21,423 nucleotides of DNA. It comes from Kiritimatiellia bacterium (lineage in GTDB: Bacteria > Verrucomicrobiota > Kiritimatiellia > RFP12 > UBA1067). The stretch's first letter is position 1. Each line of letters starts with the position of its first letter. Shown piece by piece: positions 15,854-21,423 of the stretch. Where the stretch lies: the NCBI GenBank assembly GCA_017405115.1, contig JAFRBA010000011.1:1-21423 (forward strand), in the 5' to 3' direction. A model generated the notes under the pieces. That model made no database searches. It saw only the letters and a list, made by a program, of their open reading frames with translations, and had not been told where the DNA came from. A program made the translations under genes and the position numbers.

Positions 15854-18796
15854 TCACTTGAAGTTCAGCATCACTGCAACGGCCGACACCTGCCCGGGCA
15901 CGACGTCGATCACCTCGGCGGAGGCGTTGACGTCGACGTCGCTCCAGAGGATGCCCGTGTTCTCGTGGACGAGGCCGAAGCCCATGTAGAACGTCCGCCA
16001 GTCGCCGAACGACAGCATCTTCGGATAGACGGGGGTGAAGTGCTCCACCCCGTCCTCTCCGGCGGCCATGATCGCTAGGTCGCGCAGAAGGAAGCGCTCG
16101 CCCGACGGGTTGGTCACATCGACCTCGTTCTCGCGGCGCACGAGGTCCGGCGGAAGTTCGACGAAGTATCCTCCCCAGTTGGTGTGGAAGGCCGAATAGT
16201 TTCGCCTCAACTCCCCGACGTCGCGTCCGTTCACCTTGAAGCGCGGCGCCGGGCCGCCGCCGAGCCGGCGGTCGACGAAGAGCGGGAAGTACCAGAGGCG
16301 GGCGCGCACGGCCTTCGCAGGAAGCGTGTCGTCGAAGCGAGGCGCGGACTTCTTCACGGCCTTGAGGTCGTAGACGCCGTTCCATTCGTATTCGCCGAGC
16401 GTGCCGCCGCCGACCGCCTCGAAGCGGACGTTGACGCGCTCCTTCGTCGCCGAGACGACCGTGTAGCTCTCGACGTCAGCTGGGAAGTCGGCGAAGAGCG
16501 TCTGCGACGGCGGTGGGTTGAGCCGCATAGTCGGCACGGCGTGAAAGCGCTCCGGCGACTCTTTGCACGGCGGCCACACGCCGGCCGCGCAGATCTGGCG
16601 GAGAGCGAAGCCGTAGTCGTTCTTCCGCGCAGTGACATTGTTCATGTGGACATGCCCCGAGAAGTACGCGTCGAACTTGTGCGCCGCCATGAACTCCGGC
16701 AGAAGCGTCGCATTCTCGTTGAAGCGGAAGTAGTCCACGTTCCACAGCTCCGGGTGCGAGACCGCGAACACGCGCGAGATCGACGGGTCGGAGTCCGCCG
16801 TCGCGAGCGCCTTGCGGAGCATCTTGCAGCATTCGATGTCGAGGCCCTTCTCCATTCCGAGGTGGTTGAGGAAGATAAAGAGTACGTCGTTTGCGCGGAA
16901 GGTGAAGAACGGGAGTCCGTTCAGCGGCGCGCCGAGTTCGCGTTCCATGAACGGAATGTAGTGCCGGCGGATGCAGGGGCCGCCGCCCTGCCACGAGCCG
17001 CCGCCGTACCAGTCGTGGTTCCCGGGCGTCGTGAGAAACGGCTTGTCAGGGAAGAGCCGCTTCACCTCGGCGATCGCGTGCCGCCACTCCGCGTGGCATT
17101 CCGCCATCGACCGGGCCACGTAGCCCGTCTGGCAGTTCACGAGGTCGCCGACCTGGATGACGAAGTCGTAGCGCTCGCCCTTCTTCTTCAAGTCCGCGGC
17201 CAGCCGCTCCATGCGCGCCTCGGTCGGGTCGCCGTTGTCTTCTATGTTGCAGTAGTGGACGTCGCCGATTACGAGGAAGCGCGTCTCCGGCAAGGGCGCG
17301 GGGTTCCGGGCGAACCAGTCGTAGCGACGATTCTCGCCGCCGCACCGCCATCTCTCGGGCGACGTGCGCTCCGTCCAGTCGAGCGGTTCCGCGGCAGGCT
17401 GCGGACGCGACGCCCGCGCGAACGCGGCGCGGAGCTTCTCCTGCTCGCTCCAGTCCAAGAGTTCGCGGCGCCACGACACGAAGAACGCACCGCCCGAGCG
17501 CGAGAGGAGGTCGATCCACATCGCGTTCTTCGGCCAGTCCACCGCTCCGGCGTGGGAGAGCCCGGCGCAGTCGCCGTCCTGCTGATAGAACGTCCCGTGG
17601 TGGTGTGCCCTCATGCCGAGCGCGTTCGGTCCGCACTTGGCCGTGAGCGACCAGTCGCATCCGCTCGTATCGTCGCCCGTGCGCTGCACCTCGAAGAGCC
17701 CGGCGGCGAAATGATCGATCGCATTGCAGCCGATGATCACAACGCCGTCGCCCGCCGCCTCGCGCATCGCGCGGTAGAGCCCGAGCACGACCTCCGCAGT
17801 CGTGCGGGAGCGGCCGGCCCAGAGGATGTCGTCGCGCACGACGGGGGACTGTCCCCGCGGATTCCACGTCTTCGCCCAGTCGTAGGTGATGAAGTCGATC
17901 TTCAGGAGCTCGTATCCCCAGCGGCGGAACTCGGCGATGTCGCCCCGCACCGTCCTCTCGACGATCGGCTGCGTTGGGTCGGCAAAGTCGCGGAGCGGAC
18001 GGTACCAGAGGCCAGGCCTTGCGTCCATCGCGCGGATGCGGTCCGCAACCTTGTCCATCGTCATCCCCCATCGCGGCCTCGTGTCGCGCCAGGTGTCCAC
18101 CGCCTGCCATCCGTCGTCCACGACGGCGAACGGGCGGTTCTCGAGTCCGTCCGCGAGCGCAAGCACGGCCTTGGCGTCGGCGAGGAAATTGGTCGCCGTG
18201 TTGCGTCCGTAGGCGCAGTACCAGTCGTTGTAGCCGTAGATCGGCGCGCGCACGGGACGCGGCGCGGCGCACATCATGCGGCATAGCGCCTGCGCGGCGG
18301 CAAAGGGAGTTTCGCCGGAGAGCCCCTTGCGCGAGACGATCGTGCAGGCGTCGAGGGTGCGGCCGCCCAGCTCGACGGGGCTGGAGCCCGCGCGGCAGTC
18401 GAGGACCAGCGCCACGGAGTCGGCAGACACGCGCCACGCGGCGAACACGTTCGGCTGGACCTTCACGCCGGCGGCGTTGCACCGGCCGTCCGAGGACGCA
18501 AGGAAATACCACGGCATCCACTTCGCTTCGCGCAGGCCCTTCCAGCCCGTGTCGCCGTACGTGCGCTCCCAGTCGCCGCCGAAGAGCCGCGCGTCCGGCG
18601 CGAGCGCCACGTTCCACTTCAGCACGACGGACGAGAGCGGCGCGGACGAGCTCACGCGCACGTCTGCCGCGCCGTCCGCGCGCGCCACGACCTCCACCTT
18701 CGCGTCCGGCGCGTCGGCGGAGACGGAATCGGGCCTGTCCACCGGCAGCCACGCGGCGGCAAAAAGGGAAGAGGAAAGAAGGAGGAATGTGGTCAT
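15854..18796 (-). CDS. Secreted fusion: clan GH-D alpha-galactosidase-like domain + calcineurin-like phosphoesterase
   Basis: 980 residues with an N-terminal hydrophobic leader (MTTFLLLSSSLFAAA). Residues ~20-180 are beta-rich. Residues ~185-465 form a GH27/GH36-like barrel: YGYNDWYCAYG (187-197), VVDDGWQ (225-231), LLKIDFI (nucleophile D301), RTGDD (372-376, acid/base candidate). Residues ~505-720 form a metallophosphoesterase: GDVH (D512, H514), GDLVN (D551), GNHD (N593, H594), H681 and GHVH (H715, H717). A beta-rich tail (~800-980) has no recognised family. The frame is uninterrupted. Starts at 18823, 18802 and 18796 are in frame; 18796 fits AAAGGG 8 nt upstream, whereas 18823 would add a basic n-region but lacks a ribosome site. 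The usual C-terminal beta-sandwich of the glycosidase seems replaced by the phosphoesterase. Possible substrate: a phosphorylated glycan (inference). Confidence 0.8.
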   Translation of the reverse strand: MTTFLLLSSSLFAAAWLPVDRPDSVSADAPDAKVEVVARADGAADVRVSSSAPLSSVVLKWNVALAPDARLFGGDWERTYGDTGWKGLREAKWMPWYFLASSDGRCNAAGVKVQPNVFAAWRVSADSVALVLDCRAGSSPVELGGRTLDACTIVSRKGLSGETPFAAAQALCRMMCAAPRPVRAPIYGYNDWYCAYGRNTATNFLADAKAVLALADGLENRPFAVVDDGWQAVDTWRDTRPRWGMTMDKVADRIRAMDARPGLWYRPLRDFADPTQPIVERTVRGDIAEFRRWGYELLKIDFITYDWAKTWNPRGQSPVVRDDILWAGRSRTTAEVVLGLYRAMREAAGDGVVIIGCNAIDHFAAGLFEVQRTGDDTSGCDWSLTAKCGPNALGMRAHHHGTFYQQDGDCAGLSHAGAVDWPKNAMWIDLLSRSGGAFFVSWRRELLDWSEQEKLRAAFARASRPQPAAEPLDWTERTSPERWRCGGENRRYDWFARNPAPLPETRFLVIGDVHYCNIEDNGDPTEARMERLAADLKKKGERYDFVIQVGDLVNCQTGYVARSMAECHAEWRHAIAEVKRLFPDKPFLTTPGNHDWYGGGSWQGGGPCIRRHYIPFMERELGAPLNGLPFFTFRANDVLFIFLNHLGMEKGLDIECCKMLRKALATADSDPSISRVFAVSHPELWNVDYFRFNENATLLPEFMAAHKFDAYFSGHVHMNNVTARKNDYGFALRQICAAGVWPPCKESPERFHAVPTMRLNPPPSQTLFADFPADVESYTVVSATKERVNVRFEAVGGGTLGEYEWNGVYDLKAVKKSAPRFDDTLPAKAVRARLWYFPLFVDRRLGGGPAPRFKVNGRDVGELRRNYSAFHTNWGGYFVELPPDLVRRENEVDVTNPSGERFLLRDLAIMAAGEDGVEHFTPVYPKMLSFGDWRTFYMGFGLVHENTGILWSDVDVNASAEVIDVVPGQVSAVAVMLNFK

Positions 18797-18809
18797 TGTC
18801 ATTGCCCTT

Positions 18810-18977
18810 TCATTTCGGCGCATCGGGGATGAAAGTCATCTGGCGAGGATCACGGCGTTTCGGCAATACGCAGAAGTCGATGTTGCCGACGATTCGGGTA
18901 CAGTCGTACTTCCCGAAGTACAACGTGGCGACGCGGTTCTTCAGCTCCTCTTCCCTTATGTTGGTTTGCAGGCTCAT
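18810..18977 (-). pseudogene. 55-codon N-terminal stub resembling a type II R-M / N6-methylase protein
   Basis: ATG 18977 to TGA 18810 encodes 55 residues. The first ~42 (MSLQTNIREEELKNRVATLY, then FGKYDCTRIVGNIDFCVLPK) resemble, from memory, the extreme N-terminus of large Eco57I-like restriction-methylase proteins, which normally continue with a WAEAK nuclease motif and run to about 1000 residues. Here the similarity stops after NIDFCVLPK and an unrelated tail (RRDPRQMTFIPDAPK) ends the frame. An intact extended -10 lies 6 nt before the ATG. The stop overlaps the ribosome binding site of the glycosidase-phosphoesterase gene. It may still be translated as a leaderless peptide coupled to that gene. 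Confidence 0.55.
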
Positions 18978-18983
18978 GCGGGC

Positions 18984-18992
18984 ATTATACCA
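18984..18992 (-). promoter_or_regulatory. Extended -10 promoter before the R-M stub and glycosidase operon
   Basis: The minus strand reads TGGTATAAT with GCCCGC between the hexamer and ATG 18977, so a start 7 nt past the hexamer is exactly the A of the ATG: a leaderless transcript. The box begins 3 bp after the stop codon (TAA, 18998..18996) of the upstream gene. It is the only promoter-like site visible close to the glycosidase operon. Confidence 0.62.
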
Positions 18993-18995
18993 TAC

Positions 18996-20042
18996 TTACG
19001 GTTGTCGGTCTCCAATTCTGCCAGGATTCGGGCATAGGTTGTTCTTCATATTCCATTCAAGGTTGCGGTCGTTTGGAGTCGGATTGAGGTAATAGAGGAA
19101 ACCCAAAGCATCTAACCCAATATTAATATGCGCCTTAATCTCAAAATCTCCATAGACTTTCCCATAGTACGCTTCGATAAGATTTCCATTGCCGTCAAAT
19201 TTTGAACGGATGCGGAAACAATAACAATGGTTTTTATCATATTCATCGTAATAAGTCGGAAATATATTTGGCCCCTCTTTCCTCTTCATCCTTCCCACTC
19301 TGCTAATTTTTGCGTGCTGATAACCGGTTTCTGGCGCTTTTCGTATTCTTATGAAAGAATGTACATTGTCAGATTTTTTTTCGCAAAGACCATTTCCTTC
19401 ACCTATAAATTCAATTCTGGAAATAAAATCATAGAGCGTGACATCCTCCACATGTCTCCAGATTTTCAACGTGCCATCAACTTGCAGGTGAGTTGTAATC
19501 ACAATATCCGCATGACTGCCATTTCCGGCTGGCGGCAACCAATCACCCACGATAAAATCGTACTTCAGGATTGAGTTTGTCCCATCCCATGTGACAACAT
19601 TATTGTTGTTGCGTGGCGCTTTGGCATGACGGACATACAGAGGAATAGGATTTTCAACACGGTCCAAGCGCAACAATTCTTCCGGCCCGTCCTTGAGAAA
19701 CGCCGATATGTTTTCAATGATATTTAGTGGCAACTGCAATCTAACATTCCGACTTGGATAATACCCAGATGGAGGTTCATTCACGATAAAACCAACCTTC
19801 CCAGTATTTGTCTTTCCCGTCAATTTGCATCTGCCATTCTTATCCGTTATCTCATCATCCACATATTCTGGGGCAGACTCTGTCCATGCTTTCCATCCAT
19901 TGTCGTTTGAGAACCATCCACGGACTTTGACTCCTTGCAAAGGAGTCAAAGTGTCAGCGTCAACCACCTTGACCCAAAAGTGTGCAGCCATAGCCCCTGC
20001 TGGCAACAAGGCCAATATGCACGCAAACTCAATTTTATTCAC
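18996..20042 (-). CDS. Secreted protein of unknown function with Ig-like N-terminal domain
   Basis: 348 residues starting at GTG 20042, with GGAGG 5 nt upstream and a clear signal peptide (MNKIEFACILALLPAGAMAA, cut after ~residue 20). ATG 20054 and earlier starts lack as good a site. Residues ~22-105 look like a carboxypeptidase-regulatory/CNA-B-like fold (VKVVDADTLTPLQGVKVRGW ... EITDKNGRCKL). The remainder, which includes VGDWLPP, an IRIRKAPETGYQ stretch and LNPTPNDRNLEWNMKNNL near the end, is not recognised. The gene overlaps the upstream hydrolase by 8 bp (GTGAATAA), implying coupling. Its base composition is visibly more AT-rich than both neighbours, hinting at separate origin. It may be a surface or envelope partner of the hydrolase; this is inference. 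Confidence 0.72.
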   Translation of the reverse strand: MNKIEFACILALLPAGAMAAHFWVKVVDADTLTPLQGVKVRGWFSNDNGWKAWTESAPEYVDDEITDKNGRCKLTGKTNTGKVGFIVNEPPSGYYPSRNVRLQLPLNIIENISAFLKDGPEELLRLDRVENPIPLYVRHAKAPRNNNNVVTWDGTNSILKYDFIVGDWLPPAGNGSHADIVITTHLQVDGTLKIWRHVEDVTLYDFISRIEFIGEGNGLCEKKSDNVHSFIRIRKAPETGYQHAKISRVGRMKRKEGPNIFPTYYDEYDKNHCYCFRIRSKFDGNGNLIEAYYGKVYGDFEIKAHINIGLDALGFLYYLNPTPNDRNLEWNMKNNLCPNPGRIGDRQP

Positions 20043-21423
20043 TTGAACCTCCATTTCCACTGCTATTAACAATCCTTTGATAAAGCTCCGCCAAATAGAA
20101 GTAGGCAACATTTCTTATGTCAGAGTGTCGCCATTCGCCTTCGCTTCTAGGCCACACATTTGGATTATTGCATTCCGGTAGATTGATGTTTCCGTCAGTG
20201 CCCAAATGCATAATCGCATTTGCACCCGCCGCGAAGCTCGTCGCAGGAATCGCATCACCAAGGAACTTTGCTCGGAGGTAGCTCCGATTATCTGCATCAA
20301 CAACCACAAACAGATTTGTAGAGTGCATGGCCGTAGTCTCGGACTTGAACGGCGTGAACAACGGACTCTCAATTGCTTCTTCACGTGTGAAGTCTGACAT
20401 TGCGTTTGCGAAGAATCCATACGCCGGGACGTAGTAGTACGGATTCACTGCGTATGTGGCATTTATGCCCCATCCACCCTCGCAGGCGACGTCGAGGCCG
20501 AGGAAAGGAACTGCGTTCAGCGCATGCCAGGCTGTCGTTCCCTTGAAGAGCTCCTGCTTGGACCACGCTCCGCCAAGTCCATGCGGTGTTGGGTTGGCCA
20601 GAACATCCTCCGTCTCCGAATAGCAGTTGACCGCGTTATGGATTCCGGCGAACCGTCCGCGCCACGAAAGCGAAGAACGAAAGTCGTTGGTAGCGAAGAG
20701 CGACGACCAGTTGGACGCCCTGTACGTGATCGGCACGTTCGACCATGCGGAATCGACCATGTTGGAAGAAAATTCCGTATTATCGTATGCCTCCATGGGC
20801 ACGGCGGCGTTGAGCATGTAGTACTTCGAGTATCCGGAAAGGCTGTGATCCTTTATCGCCGACGATACGAGCATGTTGCCGAGCGAATGCGCAAGCAGGA
20901 CGGTGTTGGTGCCGGCGAGCGCCGCGACCTGAGAGGCGAGCGCGGGAGCGGACGAGAAGGCGTGCATCGCGTTCGCGTAGTAGTCGGGCGAGACGTCGCC
21001 GTGCGCGAGCGTCGCGAACTGCGAGTCGTCCCCGAACCAGTCCACCGCCGTGAACATCGACTTCGAACCGCTCCACCACAGGCGCTTGAAGATTGCGTCG
21101 GCCCACTGCCGCGCAGCGGCGGGGTTCACGTTGTAGCCGTGCACGAACACGAAATGCCTCCCGTCGCACTCCTCGTCCGGACGGTTCCACGGCTCGCCGA
21201 GCAGGGACTGCTCCCCGCCCGCGCCTCCCGCCGCGTAGCGGATGTTGAGCCAGCGGTACATGTCGCGAACCGTGTATATCGAAAGCGGAACGCCGCACGA
21301 GAAGATCTCGTCGTCCCCGTCGCGGACTACAAAGCGCAATGTCGCCAGATTCGATACCGCCTCCGCGACGAGCATCCCGTCCGTTCCCGAAAGCGCGCCC
21401 AGCACGGAGCCTGGTATTTCGCA
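20035..21423 (-). CDS. Secreted-type alpha/beta hydrolase (lipase/esterase-like), 5' end beyond the window
   Basis: At least 462 residues, open through the right edge, so the N-terminus and any signal peptide are missing. A GTG at 21405 is in frame but the reading frame continues upstream (TGC GAA ATA CCA GGC TCC), so it is probably not the start. Alpha/beta-hydrolase features: HFVFVHGYNVNP (oxyanion-strand HG motif), a KRLWWSGSKSMFTAVDWFG segment, and the nucleophile elbow AHSLGN. A late RHSDIRNVAYFYLAELY segment probably carries the catalytic His. From memory, this architecture is common among large secreted proteins of Kiritimatiellota-type bacteria. It ends in a Ser/Gly-rich tail and overlaps the next gene. 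Substrate unknown. Confidence 0.82.
   Translation of the reverse strand, partial: CEIPGSVLGALSGTDGMLVAEAVSNLATLRFVVRDGDDEIFSCGVPLSIYTVRDMYRWLNIRYAAGGAGGEQSLLGEPWNRPDEECDGRHFVFVHGYNVNPAAARQWADAIFKRLWWSGSKSMFTAVDWFGDDSQFATLAHGDVSPDYYANAMHAFSSAPALASQVAALAGTNTVLLAHSLGNMLVSSAIKDHSLSGYSKYYMLNAAVPMEAYDNTEFSSNMVDSAWSNVPITYRASNWSSLFATNDFRSSLSWRGRFAGIHNAVNCYSETEDVLANPTPHGLGGAWSKQELFKGTTAWHALNAVPFLGLDVACEGGWGINATYAVNPYYYVPAYGFFANAMSDFTREEAIESPLFTPFKSETTAMHSTNLFVVVDADNRSYLRAKFLGDAIPATSFAAGANAIMHLGTDGNINLPECNNPNVWPRSEGEWRHSDIRNVAYFYLAELYQRIVNSSGNGGSSE

Noticed and set aside
16184..18286. 700-codon plus-strand frame opposite the glycosidase-phosphoesterase fusion
   Set aside because: Arg/Val/Ala-rich shadow of the minus-strand gene, with no motifs.
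1..21423. CRISPR arrays, tRNA/rRNA genes, insertion sequences and integrases
   Set aside because: None was recognised on either strand by eye; no regularly spaced repeats, no transposase motifs, and no direct repeats flanking the R-M island were found.

Overview
The window is a stretch of a GC-rich bacterial chromosome in which every convincing gene lies on the minus strand, so transcription runs from high to low coordinates. Gene content points to the PVC group, with Kiritimatiellota (or a related Lentisphaerota/Verrucomicrobiota lineage, perhaps gut-associated) as the best guess. The clues are secreted DUF4091/GH123-like and clan GH-D-like glycosidases, a secreted lipase-like hydrolase of a type I associate with these phyla, and AGGAGG-type Shine-Dalgarno sites before many genes. 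The assignment is an inference from gene families; there is no rRNA or marker gene here.

Right part (13.7-21.4 kb). A partial alpha/beta hydrolase enters from the right edge and overlaps a small AT-richer gene for a secreted protein with an Ig-like N-terminus. Directly after that stop codon comes an extended -10 promoter and a 55-codon ORF that looks like the N-terminal stub of a large restriction-modification enzyme. Immediately downstream is a two-gene secreted carbohydrate operon: a 980-residue fusion of an alpha-galactosidase-like barrel with a calcineurin-type metallophosphoesterase, followed by a GH123/DUF4091-like protein.

Middle part (3.2-13.4 kb). This is a type I restriction-modification island with gene order hsdM, hsdS, an AlbA_2/GHKL-ATPase (Schlafen-like) gene, hsdR, and a YgjP-like zinc metallopeptidase. 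Most junctions overlap by a few bases (TGATG, and a 14-bp overlap at the 3' end). Upstream of hsdM lie a frameshifted gene remnant and a 27-codon ORF whose stop abuts the hsdM start.

Left part (0-3.0 kb). An M20 zinc peptidase and an AbgT-family transporter overlap at TGATG and probably import and cleave aminobenzoyl-glutamate or related acyl-amino acids/dipeptides. A GC-rich hairpin with a T-run follows abgT. The start of another leftward gene may lie at the very left edge.

The same nonamer, TGGTATAAT (an extended -10), occurs three times, each just upstream of a minus-strand unit. In two of the three the ATG lies 6-7 nt after the hexamer, which predicts leaderless mRNAs. The items most worth following up are the glycosidase-phosphoesterase fusion, a carbohydrate operon apparently driven by the promoter of a decayed restriction gene, and the accessory genes built into the type I locus.
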